From NCBI GenBank assembly GCA_023512835.1, contig CM042092.1, forward strand, positions 6,697,293 to 6,761,292: a DNA stretch of 64,000 bases, read 5' to 3'. The DNA is from Taxillus chinensis (Eukaryota > Streptophyta > Magnoliopsida > Santalales > Loranthaceae). Positions 23,101 to 35,676 of the stretch are shown here, piece by piece (the first letter of the stretch is position 1; each line of letters starts with the position of its first letter). The translations under genes and the position numbers were made by a program. Under the pieces are notes generated by a model. That model saw only the letters and a program-made list of their open reading frames with translations, was not told where the DNA came from and made no database searches.

Positions 23101-24185
23101 ATTAGTTGATCACTTGATCTAAATATACTTTAAACATGTGAGTAAACTTTATTGTAAACACACGCGCGCGGATTTAAATTTCATTAGACTCAATTTAATT
23201 TAGTTAAAATTTTCTTTATTTTCTTTTAATCATAATTTTACATTAAAAATTATAAACATGTATAATACACGAATTTGATTTGAACCCCTAAATTACGTGT
23301 TTAAATTTGAATCATTTAGTCGGATATAATTATATCTAAAAAAAATCTATATCTAAGTTATTTGGGTAAGCTTTCTATATAAAAGCTTGAAATAAAATTA
23401 AAACATTCATTTTCATACCTACGCCTATTCCTGTCCGGCTGTCCGGCTGTTAAATTGTTAACAGCCCCCCCCCAAAAAAAATCACCGAATTTGACTTGAG
23501 TTTTTTTTTTTTTTTTTTTTTAAAGTACCGGATCAAATGAGCCTCGTATAACATGTCGCCATGTTGCCGTTTCTACGCAACATAAAGGTAAAGAAGCATT
23601 AGCTTTCTAAGTAGCTTGTCCCCTGGCCCTGTGGGTGCATGTTATGACTCACTATGGCAGAAAATTCATGAAAGGTGGAACAAAATAAGTTCTTGCATGA
23701 GCAACCATGCGACACAAAAATAAAAATAAAATTAAAGAGTAAATAATGGATACATAAGAGCCTCTCTAATACATCTTAGCTAAATAATTTAGTTAAAATC
23801 AAATATAACTTTTTTATATATAATATTAAAAGGACATTTTAGGATATAAAGCTAATGCTGATGTAGCATCTATAAGTACATATATAATATAAAAAGGTGC
23901 TTAATCCCGTATTATAAACACGCACACGCAAAGATAAGCTGAGCTCAGCCTCAGAGATTAAGCTTAATAATTCAACATGGATGGGCCCGTAATTGATGGC
24001 ATCAGAGATTTTAAGAGGAATCCCACTACTACTCAAAACCGTGTTACAGCATACAAGAGAGACAGGGGGGAGGGGAAAAAAAAACGCATTATGAAAGGAG
24101 GGTGTTGGGTACCGACAGTCTTAAAGGATAGCGGTGATTGGTAAGAGAGAACAAAATACGGGCGACCGTCCCACTCAAAAGTCGC
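21651..24185. other. Intergenic DNA with microsatellites
   Basis: It contains a TA/CA tract (22037-22075), a (CA)n tract (22795-22820), a TA/GA tract (23038-23099) and T- and A-runs. A MITE-like terminus AAGAGCCTCTCTAATACATC begins at 23757. Short open frames crossing the microsatellites have no recognised domain and are not considered genes. Confidence 0.5.
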
Positions 24186-24535
24186 TTTCATTCATTAGTC
24201 GGAGGTGGCTCCCAAAAAACACAAACCCATAATGGCACTAGGCCTACTACCCCCCCCCCCCCCCCCCCCCCACACTGCCCCATTCTAGAACAATGCCTTG
24301 AACACGTACCCAAAACACGTCGAGACTCAAAACCCAACCAGACAATCCACAGTGGCATGGTACCCACTACCCACACGGTCGCATCCTAAAAAACAAGGCC
24401 CTTCTCATGCATGAGTGTATGCAACCAAAACATGCCAAAACATGCAAGCCAACAATAATCCATGATGGCATGATGCCCACCACCCCATTCAAAAACAGCG
24501 CCAGTGCCTTCCTCATACACCTTTCGATTTGCGGC
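24186..24535. repeat. Three-copy degenerate tandem repeat (~113-120 bp) with poly-C
   Basis: Blocks CATAATGGCACTAGGCC (24228), CACAGTGGCATGGTACCC (24348) and CATGATGGCATGATGCCC (24461) are each followed by C-rich sequence (CTACTACCCC, ACTACCC, ACCACCCC). Each then has CACTGCC/ACGGTCG/CATTC and an ACAAnGCC-like block. The first copy carries a run of 22 C (24250-24271), probably slippage in its ACCCC segment. Confidence 0.6.
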
Positions 24536-24857
24536 TGGGAAAATGGCATACCATAAATTAGTGAATATTTAACACCGTGGGGTAAAAATTGAACCTATCC
24601 GTACGTTGTCATTTATTATGTATCTACCTGAATGTGATGACATGGGAAATTGATAGTTCAATGACTTTAACTCCTCTAAGGATATGTAATGATTTTTTGT
24701 TGTTGTTTTAAAAAAAAATAATAGTTATTTTTGGTACAGAAAATTTTAAAAAAAAAACATAATAATCAAACATTCCCTAATATTTGTAGAACATGTTACA
24801 GAGGTTGGGAAGCAAGAGAATTTACAGAGGGTGCTTGGAAAATAATGAATACTTTGG

Positions 24858-27242
24858 CTATGCTGTGTGCGTTATGGAAGAGACTTTGTTCAGCCTCTCG
24901 AGGATGCCGTTGGCCTTCCTCTTGGCTCTTGATGTCCCACTCTGTGCAAGTTTAGAAATTGTGCCACTGTCATCTTCCTCTTCTCTCATCACCCTCAACT
25001 TACTCCGGTCATAAAAACAGATTGTGTATAGGATTGCTATGCAGTTCTCCTTGTTTCGTTCGCAGGAGCTCTCTTTTATTATGCGGAGCAGACAAGGCAC
25101 GGCTCCGAGCTCCCCCATCTCATCTACAGCTTTTTGGTGGCTGGACAACACAGCGAGTATCGCCAACAACTCATCAACTAATATTCGGTTCGAGATCTTC
25201 TTCAGGATCACCTCAACAGCACCATCGTGCACAGCTCTCCCCCTGTTCTCAACCACTATGCATAGGTTGAATATTGCTGAAGCAGCGTCCTTCATGGCCA
25301 GTGAATTTCCATCATCCAGAAGGTCAATCAGATGTTTGAAAGCACCTGACTTCCCAATTATATGCTTGTTGGAATCAAGCGCCGAGAGTGAGAAGAGAGC
25401 AGCAGCAGCATTCCTTCTGGTTTCAATTGTTCCACATTTCAAGGCATCAATAAGTAAAGGAATGACTGATGGGTTCTCCGCAATAAGTTTCTTGTTACTG
25501 TCATGTATGGACAGATTCAGGATAGTTGTGATCAAATCCTCTTGAAGATGAGGATCCACATTGAGCCGGCCTGAAGATAGCGGACCCACCAGTTGTGGAA
25601 CAGCATCACTGGACTCCCCAAAAAGGGCCCGAAATGAAGGCATTCGCCTTGTTAGTAGCCGGAGTTCTTTAGCAGCCTCTTTCTGATCCAGTAGAGAACT
25701 GGACATTTTCCCAAGTAAAAAATTCAGACGATCTCGATCTACGTCAGTGAACACTTCATCATCACAATCCTGAATGCAAGTTGGCAGCTCAATCCCATTG
25801 TCTTTGCTCCACTGCAAAATCAATTCTCGCACCAAGTGGTTTGGGGTGAGTACCATATGGGAGAGAACCTGCTGAGTTTGAGGACATGTCCTATGACCTT
25901 CTTTTAACCATTTCTGGATGAACGGTCTATCATAAGTCTGCGAAGAGGGAAGATGTTACTAGTAAACATATACCATCAAATTTTGAACCCATACAAGAAA
26001 AAATAAATAAATAAGCAATGAAATGACAAAAGAAAGGAAAGTAATTTCACAACCACTCGTAATCAGTCAATGATAAAGAATGACAGCCACAGGCTTGCGT
26101 TTCAAAAATGCTACGCTAGTTGGTACTGTACCATATAAATATTCATAACAGAAGCAGATGAATTTAAAAAAAAAAAATCATACTACAAAAATTGGACAAA
26201 AACTTTCTTATGCAACGGATCTCATTAATTCCCCATTTCTCTGCAAAAGGTAGGAAATTGAAATTTGAAATAGCTTCTTCTAGTTACATTTAAACATGTA
26301 GCCCTGCAAATCAACCGTCCAACTTTTTTCGCAGGAAAAAAAAACACAACTTTTAAGAAGAACACCATTGAGAGTTGTTTTCATTTCTTTTCCTTCTTTA
26401 TAACATTAATAATACTTAGTTTATAGTATCCAACATAGGACAAACGTAGTGAAATCCTATACTGCAATTGGAATAATAAATGAAGCTACTTTTCGGGAAA
26501 TTCGAACCCTGTAATTGTACTGATAAACAAAATAAGTAACTAATGACAGTACTCATCAAAGGAACTGCCCATAGGTGCTGCTGATCATTCTAAGCATCCT
26601 TCGCAATAAATAAATTGAACAGTGGTTCCATTTCAATGGTTCAGACGCTGTTTGATAGACAGGGAGTGGTGCCTCAAACCATGAAACCAAGTCGTTAAAT
26701 TCACTGAACAGGCATACACAAGAAAAGAACTTTCATCCAAAAACAGATTAAAAAACAAACGGCTGTTACAAAACAAAATTAAAAATAAAGACAACGTTGT
26801 TACCAAGCAGACCCTAAATTTCTATGCCACTCATATGTCAACAACATTGACTCGTTGGTATGAACACACACGGAATCAATGATCACAGATTCACCATTAC
26901 TCCTGAAACACGAACACAAACGGACGAGGGAATTGACACACCAACCTGGCCATTAGCCATGATAACAGGATCTCTCATGAGCTGCTTGGAGAGGGGACAT
27001 TTAAACTCATCAGGAACAGCGACATGATCCAGCTTCGTGGAGAGGGAGCGGTTGGAGTTGGATCTCAACCCTCTGAGCTTGGACAGCACTCTCATGGCCG
27101 CCGCCTCCGCCGTAGAATCGTCGTCGTCGTCGTCTTCGACGATGGTCCTGACCAGCCTCTGCAACTCCTTCTTCAGCTCCACCGCCGCCCTCGCCCCCAT
27201 CGACCGATCCGCCTCGCACGCCACTCCACTACTCCTCGCCAT
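24858..27242 (-). CDS. PUB9: U-box/ARM-repeat E3 ubiquitin ligase, PUB9 orthologue (two exons, 458 aa)
   Basis: Coding exons are 27242-26946 and 25937-24858. Exon 1 ends MANGQ at donor CAG|GTTGG, and exon 2 opens TYDRPFIQKW after TTCGCAG, phase 0. Residues 1-75 are an N-terminal helical region with an acidic run (about 36-42). Residues 77-150 form a U-box (FKCPLSKQLMRDPVIMANGQ, then TCPQTQQVL), which recruits ubiquitin-charged E2 enzymes. Residues about 190-440 form armadillo repeats (LLTRR, NLSIHDSNKKL, NAAAALFSLSALDSNK, KDAASAIFNLC) for substrate binding. The C-terminal region (SRAKRKANGILERLNK) is characteristic of Arabidopsis PUB9, and the length also matches (about 460 aa). The ATG is the first in frame after a pyrimidine-rich 5' region and is preceded by no in-frame coding. 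The intron is 1,008 bp. The gene appears intact and the protein is probably cytosolic or nuclear. The substrate is unknown. Confidence 0.93.
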
Positions 27243-27720
27243 CCGACAGCCAAGCTCGACGAACGAGCACGAAGTGTGGAGTCAAATCTCTATCGAATCG
27301 AATCACATTCGATATGAAGGAGAGAGAGAGATTGAGGGTTCTCCGATCTCGCTCTCTTTTTCAAACCTGATGGTGAGTCGTGACTCGTGAGTCGTGAATC
27401 GGACTCTGCTTTTTTCTTTTTCTTTTTCTTTTTTCTTTTTCTTTTTTCTTTGGCTGCCGAGACAAGGGAATGAAGAATGAGGATCCGACCCGTGGGAATA
27501 CATAAGTGCGTGCTGCGGTTGGGGGTTGATAGAGTCACGCGACTGTGACGGAAGGTGGGAGAAGGCGGAAGGTGAGTGGGGTGGAGTGAGCGCGTCGTGT
27601 CGGCCAGTGTGCGAGCTGAGGCTCCAGGAGGTTGTGCCTGAAACGGCACCGACAACAATTTGGCTGACAACGCGGAGGAGGGAAGACCCTTAAAATATTG
27701 CGGATTCACGCCCCTCATTC
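27243..27720 (-). promoter_or_regulatory. 5' leader and promoter-proximal region of PUB9
   Basis: GC-rich sequence follows a GAAAAA-type purine tract on the minus strand (27405-27452). Such GA-rich tracts are common near plant transcription starts. The frames at 27290-27718 are low-complexity or lie in UTR. No clear TATA box was found. Confidence 0.4.
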
Positions 27721-30399
27721 AGGCGGGCCCCATATTCTTTGGCTTTTTAAGCCACTAATCCCAAATTTAAATGCATAATTTAATAACCGCATTAAAAATT
27801 AAAACATTAAATTCAGGATGAGGAGGAAATATCTCGGACAAAATATCTTTTTTTTTTTAAATGCATATAATATTATTATTTCCTTTTAAAAAAACAGAAA
27901 TATTCATTCTTAAATATGTAACAAATGTGACAAATGCATTAGTTTTTTTTTTTGGGGGGGGCGGGGGGTTGCTTTTTGTAAAATGTGCAAGGTCTTTTGT
28001 TTTGTCAGTTATTCATGTGCTTTGCGTGAATCACACTTGAAATATGACACATCTTGATTCTTGCTTGAGAGTTTACTCTTGGTCGCTTGGGAATTTAAAT
28101 TTTATCATCTAAGATTACCACAACATTAATGATCCTTCCTAGTAATCCAAATGGTGACAGGAGTCCCAATATATATATATATATACACACACACACAAAA
28201 GCACGTGTTATTATAAATTCTTTGAATATATTTGAATCAGAGATGGAATGGTATAAATGTACTAGTGTCGTAATATGTATAAATTTTAATAATTGTTGGT
28301 ATTAATAATTTTATCATTTAAATTTAATTTATTACAACAATAATGTGGAAGATTAAAGTAATATTCAATTATATTCTTCAATACATTAATATATTTGGTT
28401 TATTCGTGACAATATAATAATTAGTATAAATTAATTTATAAGTTAATTCATATTACAGGTAATAAAAAATAGCATTTCGTACGTAAAATATATAATCTGA
28501 TCATTCAACTTTACACATAAATTAATTTATATCATTTAAACCCGTAAACTTTTTATCTAAAGCAATTAACCTCTTAAAAACTGAGCTCCATATCACATGA
28601 TACATTAATTGTGTTCAAAAAAAAAATCTGACTTAACTGTTATAGATTAATAGTTTAAATGCTTAATTTGCGTGTGGTCAAATTATTCTACATTAATATT
28701 TAACGTGTTACCCTAGTGGTGATGAATGAACAATAAGGTGCATAATTCTACTTTTAAATTTTGGCTCAAAAATAAGATTTTTATTCTAAATTTTGGCTTA
28801 AAAATAGAATTATCATATAATTGATCGCTTAGATAAAAAAAATACATATTCACTCTGAAATATTTTATTTGACAATGATTTTTATTATATATATTATATT
28901 ATGTAGCCATTTTATTGTTATATTTTTTCTAATTTATTATTTTAATAATGATATATATATAATTTATGTTATTTATATAATTTTAGTAAAATAATAATAA
29001 TAATAATAATTAATAGTTTAATAAATAAATATAAATAGTTTTATTATCTTAAAATGTCTTAGAGATAAAGATTTCATTTTACTTGGATCATTTTAACCGG
29101 CCCTAATCACATGCTAAAATGGTCAAGAGACAAGAAATTTCATGCATGATCTACGAATAGTATAAACTATTGAATATATGCGATCTTCACTTCCTGCTAG
29201 AGAAGCCAACACAGAAAAATAAAATAAAATAAAATTGCATTTCTAGTGAACCCAACTCAGGAAAATAACAATAATGATGATCAATTTAAATACTCCATCA
29301 GTGCATCTTACACTAATAGGCTTCGGCTACAGACAGTAACCTCGAAAATAATCACATAAAATAGATTTGGACACCAAAAAGAGAGAAAGATTTAAACAAC
29401 ACTTTCTTATACGGGTCAATATAGCCACTGTTTGAGTTATTTAAATTTAATAAATTTATAGTTTATGAAAACTTGGTACTAACATATCTATTAATTACTC
29501 TGTAATAGTTCAAAAAATCTTTAATTTTGATATCATAGCGCCTAATGAACAAATTAAAGCTTTCCTATTTTCATGTAACATATGATATAACTTAAAAATT
29601 AGCTTGTTTTAAACAAGCATTAAAATTAAGTTTGTTTAAAACTTTTGTTCAAAGCAGATTTGAATGTGTGGTTATATGCTTATATGTGCGTGCGCGCGCG
29701 TGTGAAACACCAAGTGCAATTATAACATTCAATCATAATTGAATAATTCAAATCACACTTTTATTTAATTATAATAAAGTATTGTAACAAATAAATAATA
29801 ATCATGATTATGATCAAACGATTATAATTATACTTGTGCTGATCACGTTCCTTTTACACACACACACACACATATATTATAAATTTATGTAGGTATATTA
29901 ATTAAACTTCTCAAAAACTTCTTGTTGGAATCTCTTTGGCTATAGTCCTTGTTATTGTTGTTGTTTCTAAGCTTATTCTAAATAGTTTTGAACCTTTCAT
30001 ATGTGTCCATTATAGATTATCCTTCTTCTTTCCAAAATCCTTCATATTTAACCAATATGAGATTCATCTCATTCTCTCTAATTTGGTTTGTACCTTCATA
30101 AAGATCATAGAAGGTACAACAATTTTACTTGGTCGTCTTGCATTGTACTATATTCATAAACATCTCTTTGTATATTGCTTGATATAAGATATTTTTATCT
30201 TTGGCATCTTCAAGTGAGCTTTATCTTCAGTGGACCATTATAATTTGGGTTGTGGAACCTAGTTATTATTTCTTAGCTTTTTGTCATTTTCTGCTGTCAT
30301 GATCTTCATAGGTACCAATGGTCCTTCTTCAATACACTCCATAAGGTTATCAAGCTGTAAATCGAGGTAAGTCTGCATTCAAAATTTCTAATTAGAAAA
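27721..30399. other. AT-rich intergenic DNA
   Basis: It contains microsatellites (TA/CA at 28167-28197, GCGCG/TGTG at 29688-29703, CA at 29857-29872) and a T12G8-like homopolymer block near 27943-27970. The 29936-30187 frame is AT-rich and has no recognised domain. No gene is seen. Confidence 0.5.
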
Positions 30400-31950
30400 A
30401 TCATCTTCATCATTGGACTCGAAAGTAAGCTAGAGGGGACGGGTGAATAACTCACGTGCCCAAATAAAACATGATATGCGGAATTTAAAATGATAAAAAT
30501 GGCACAAAAGTTAATAGTGGTTTCGAGTGAATACCTCCTACTCCACTTCTCATTTACAAACTAGTAAAGGGTTCAACTATAACAATCATGCAGTACAAAT
30601 TTTTTTTTTCTAGTTCACTGCAAACTCAACTATTTTAGCTTACAACCAAACTAACTAACAAAATCCTAGCTAGTACAACAGACATAGGTTTATTATAAAA
30701 TAAAGGTCCTTGAGAAGGCTCTTAACAGAGGATTCTCAGAAACAATAAATAATGAACTAAGTAAAGTTCTCTACATAAATAAAAAAACAAAGTAAAGAAT
30801 TCTCAGTGTTTTTAAGAGATGATGTTGAAGTTGTTTCTCAATCTAACAAGTTCTGACAAGTTACTGATACACTTCAACACATATCTCGAAAGTTGTATTA
30901 ATATGTAATTCAGAGTGTTTGTGGGAGTCGTTTTGTTTTCACCTTAGCTCAACTAGAGTTTAAATAACCCTTTACTCTATGGTTTATCTTCAAAACCCAC
31001 TTTATGATCAACATTCATTATTGGAGACTGTACCATTAATATGAAACATCAATTTGTGTAACCATCAAACATCGAATAAATGCTTTTTCAAATCTTAACT
31101 CCAATGGCTTTTGGAAATGAATTCTCATCATCTTAAAGACAATAAATAAGTATCAATTTTTTTATAACCATGAAAACGATGTCGTTTGAATTTTTGTCCA
31201 GTGATTAGAGCTCTAAATTGAGATAAAAAGAAACTTTTTTCCTGTATGATGACATCAGTAGAAGATCATCTTCTCACATCATCATGCTTTCTTGGTATGT
31301 CACATGCTTAAGTGATGCTTATTACATTATCAGACAAGTCTTGTTGTTTTATCAGTACTATTCATTACATCATTTGTGTTTTTATTTGATCACTGCTATA
31401 AGCATTACTTGTTACATCATTAGTTGCTCCTTGTTGCATCGTCAACTATCTTTATTGTATCACCACTATAAGTGCTACTTGTAGCATCATCAGACTAAGC
31501 TTGTGACATTATAAGCGTTGCTTTTGACATCATTCGGAGATAAAATGGCGTCACTTGACTCAACTTGCTTTCATCAAGCCAATTGTTGCGTCATGAGCAA
31601 TGTTGTTTCTATCATTAGCCAATTTTATGACGTCGTCATTATGAGCATCGGAACGATATCGTTCTAATCCAATGCTTAATCGTTGCTTTCATGTTACATC
31701 ATAACCAATGTTATTGACATTATAAGTACTTATTATGGCGTGATCCATTAGTAGCATGATATCATTTTAACATATACACATCCAACTTTTTTGCTAAGTG
31801 CTTTTTGAAAAACTTTCATCACCATAAAACATTGTTGTAACACTCAAAATATATTCAAGCTTATACCAAATGTCACTCGATGACCCCCGTTCAATCAATT
31901 TAAATTACCATATGAAATTATCATTTAAGAATAACATTATTAGAAGTAAA
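30400..31950. other. Transposon-like remnant with degenerate ~30-bp repeats
   Basis: AAGCTAGAGGGGACGGGTGAATA at 30428-30450 resembles sequence often seen at plant retroelement remnants. From about 31265 to 31770 the words CATCATnnG, TTGTTGCATCA, TATAAGTGCTACTTGT and TTGTnACATCAT recur every 30 bp or so, suggesting an old minisatellite. No coding domain is recognised. Confidence 0.35.
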
Positions 31951-32744
31951 TCTTCAATTTTGCTTCATTTTAATACTCTTATTATTAATTTTTTATCAAA
32001 TCAAATCAAGCCCAACAGTTCGTGTTGTAGTTGATGACTTCTTGATCACAAATAGGCTTGAGACCATTGGTGGACGGACCATATTCATCATATCGTTGCT
32101 GCTTTTGGCATTTCCTGGTTTTTTCAACTGAAGGAGACATTTAGTTGGTTTTGAAAACTAATTGTAAAACTGCCATGGACCGTAGCAAACAGTTTTATAA
32201 ATAAAGGAGGGAATAGAGACGGTTTGGGGAATTTCTTCAAGGACGTTACCGAAAGCTGTGAAGGATTTGTGAAATTTGAGATAATAATATAATGTTAAAA
32301 AAAGGAATAACAAACATAATAACATTAAAATATATTTTAATAATATTATATCACAACTAATAAGATAGAGTAAAGGTTAATAAAAAGGGAGAACTATTAA
32401 ACTTGATCAAATTATTGTCTTAAATCATCCAAAATGATATTTTAAAACACTACTATTGGTAATTTAAAAAATTAATTTTACAAATCAGGATAATCAAAAA
32501 TGGTTAGGCCGGATTCGTCTCTTGAATCCAAACCCAAACCAAAATGCTCATTTCAACGAGTTTGAGTTCTCCATTTCCATTGGAGCCATTTTTGGTTTTC
32601 CGTTTTCCATGAACATTCCCTAGCCATACGACAGTTGCCCAATGGGAAAGAAAGAAGCTTCCATCTGCTCAAATCGTGACCATCACAGGGCAGGTCATAT
32701 TTCAAGTCCCCTTGATTGCATCGGCTCAAATCCAAAAATGTGTA
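31951..32744. other. Intergenic DNA
   Basis: No gene or element is recognised. The short frames at 32553-32830 lack known motifs. Confidence 0.4.
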
Positions 32745-35090
32745 AAACAAAAGGCCTGGTTCCCACTAACGACCATCAGCGGATGGGTCAGGTAACATCA
32801 ACAAACACTAGAATATTTCAAATCCACTGAATTGACAAAACGCCCTATTTTCAGGGGAACTGTCTCTACACAAAAGGTTGGCTCCTGTCATGACTTCACT
32901 GCCACTAATGAGTATAGTGATTTGTGGGTAACGAAACTTAGCTTTCATATCACATGCATTGTAATGAAAGAGAGAAGGTCCAAACTCATTATCATATGTG
33001 CTCTACATTTTGGCATAAAGCAGAATTGCAAAAAGCAACTCCTTGTGAGCTTAGTGAGTGGGGTGAATATGAGTTCGGAATTTACCATAATCTGCACACA
33101 AGCAGATTTCGTAGAAAATATAGCTTGAATGTTAAAAATCTACAGGGAAAGTGCACCTGCATCCCTTGCAAGCATAGAATTAGATTGGATCTCAAGCTTA
33201 CTTGTCAATTAAGAAAATACCAAAAAAGTATATACCATAATTCAATTAGGAAAGAATAAGAGTAGCAAGAAATTTTTTTTAATGATGGATAGTATCATTG
33301 AAAAGCCCTAATCACTTGGAACATGAATGAAGTTTTGAAATTTTAGGCGTGTGCCATTGACAAAAATCAATAACTTTGTGATAGATTTTTGGGAAATAAT
33401 GTTTACACCCATCATAATAATTTACACACCGTAAATGTAAAATGACTAAATTATTCATTATTAAAATAAAAATAAAAAATATTCACAAAGTAATATTAGA
33501 ACAAAAATTATAAATTTTCTCGAAAAATTATTCGAACAAAAATATAATATTCGAATATTATTAATAGACAATAGATAAAATGTTTGAAAATTAATTTTCA
33601 AACAAATAGTATTTAAAAAAAAATATTAGAACATAAATACAATGTTTAAAATATTCAAACATCATAAAAAAAATTGAAATTTCGCATCATGTAAAAAGTC
33701 AAAAGTAAATATATTTATAAATTCGGTTCGTGCTCTAGATTTTATCATTATTCCCACAAGCATTGTTATGGAACCACATCCACATTCGAATCGATTTGGA
33801 AATAAACTTGTTTTAAGTTTCATATCAGTCCATTTATGAGAAAGTAATACGATCACAGTTAAAATTCTAGTTACTTTGAAAACAGAAGTCAATATACTGG
33901 CAATGAAAAGTCCCTGTCGGGCAAAAAAATAGCACAAATAGATATGAACGTGAGCAAATGAATCAGAAGAATATATAATTGCTTTGGAATAAATTCAATA
34001 TATGCAAGAACAGGGAGGAAGGAAATGTAAATATATATTTTTAAAAAGGTCATAAGGCCAATTCATACTACCGAGTTTAGCTCCTCAAAATCAATTCACC
34101 CGATCCCCTATTTATAATATGCACATTATTGGGTAACAGGAGTATTAATTAGAGAAACAAACAAACAAATATTACTTTTTGCCATAACTGAATTTAATTA
34201 CTTTTCACCAAACCTTAGTTATCATTGGATAGGGAAAAAAAACAACAGTAATTACGATAGTAGTGATACAGAAAACGTAATCATTAAAGGACGCCACTTT
34301 CCTAGACAGTAATCCCATCACTAACAAATTAATATCATAATAATATAAGTAAATTCTAACAGAAAGTTTTAAAATATATGCAAACTAACATCATAAGTTT
34401 GAGCAGACGAAAATTTTAGCCCATAGTTTCTAGTACTATTGGAACAGCCCATAGTTCCTAGTACTAATGGAACGGAGAATCCATTCCTTAAATTATGGGA
34501 AAAGAAAATCTTGGTTCGTTTTACAATGAAATTTTTTGTGCAACTTAAAAAAATGAATTGTCCGGGAACCATACTCAGCCTTTGTATTAGCAAATTTGAT
34601 AATATAGAAAATTAATAACAAAACAACTATTATAAAACAGTTACATAAAAAAAACACAAAAACATTGGACTTACAATTCCAACGTGGCATGCATAACACA
34701 GGCTTAAGAAGTTGAACCCCATTATGTCATCACCAGAATGCTAGACTAGGCAATGGGCAAATGGAAAGAATTTTATAGATTATAGCTGTGTTAGATGATA
34801 TAAAAACAATGACATAGCATATAAATTACAGCACACTGGATTACGTCTCTTCACCTGAAAGGCAGACAAGGTACAAATGAAAAGATAGATTACAGATGTC
34901 CGTCCTAGATGATATAAAAACAATAAATTATCACTATAATCTTAATGCGTTCTACCAAAAATGACATAAGTTGGAAATATAACTATATTGGAAATAGTAG
35001 AGCAGGAAAGTGTTGAAACCCAAAAGCAAAAATGTAAGTGAATGACAATCCGTCTACGTACTACTATATTACACACTTCCTATTAGTACA
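32745..35090. repeat. Tandem segmental duplication, copy A (non-coding)
   Basis: It aligns with 35677-37975 in the same order and orientation. Shared blocks include ACAAAAGGCCTGGTTCC (32749) and ACAAAAGCTTGGTTCC (35681), and GAGTATAGTGATT (32909) and GGTATAGTGATT (35837). AGGACGCCAC (34287) matches AGGATGCCGC (36748), and GGCATGCATAACACAGGCTTAA (34686) matches GCCACACATAACATAGGCTTAA (37557). TGACATAAGTTGGAAA (34959) matches TAACATAAATTGGAAA (37854). Many indels and substitutions indicate an old event. No frame is conserved between the copies, so this is not duplicated protein-coding sequence. Confidence 0.75.
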
Positions 35091-35283
35091 TTACTTGGAT
35101 TGATAGAACTTTTTTTATGTCATTTTCCGGGTAAAATTTACTGAGCAATTAAGTGCCCATCCTGCATTTTACTAGAAAATAAGATAAATAAACAATAATT
35201 TAAAAAAATGTCAAATGTAATCACTACAAGTAATAACCACATGCAAATCAGAACAAAATAGGAAGAATCGGCCTACAAAACAT

Positions 35284-35450
35284 TTAGGCACCGTTTGCCT
35301 AACCTGTTATTTTTCAAAATACAATTATTTTTAAAAACTGTGAGCCAGATGAATTTAAACCACTCATAAATACTAAAAAATTTATCAAGCCCACCATTTT
35401 CAAAAACAATCATGTTTTCAAAAATAATACACTCAAAACAAACAGACTCT
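35284..35450. mobile_element. Possible small MITE
   Basis: GGCACCGTTTGCCTAACCTG at 35288 and AAAACAAACAGACTCTG near 35434 resemble the GGCCCTGTTTG / CAAACAGGGCC ends of plant hAT-type MITEs. It lies between duplication copies A and B. The termini are imperfect and no target duplication was confirmed. Confidence 0.3.
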
Positions 35451-35676
35451 GTCACAAAATATGTCACAAAAATGTGCAATGGCATTAAATCTATTCCAAC
35501 TTTTAGAATTGAACTCCAACTTACTGATTTATATTTAAGATATGAGAGAATAAATGCTATTTAGATTAGTGAGCTACAACATTCATTTTTAACCAAAAAT
35601 CCAACCCTATATTACATTTAATTAGCACCCCCATTGATTTGGAGTGTTGAAGCTCTATCTAAAAGCTAAAGTTATG

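Noticed and set aside
26490..26530. AGGGTTCGAATTT on the minus strand resembling a tRNA B box
   Set aside because: No matching A box, acceptor stem or anticodon arm could be placed. It lies in the PUB9 intron.
27290..27718. 142-aa minus-strand frame upstream of PUB9
   Set aside because: It lies in the probable 5' leader/promoter, has a Lys-run from a GA tract, and has no in-frame link to the U-box exon.
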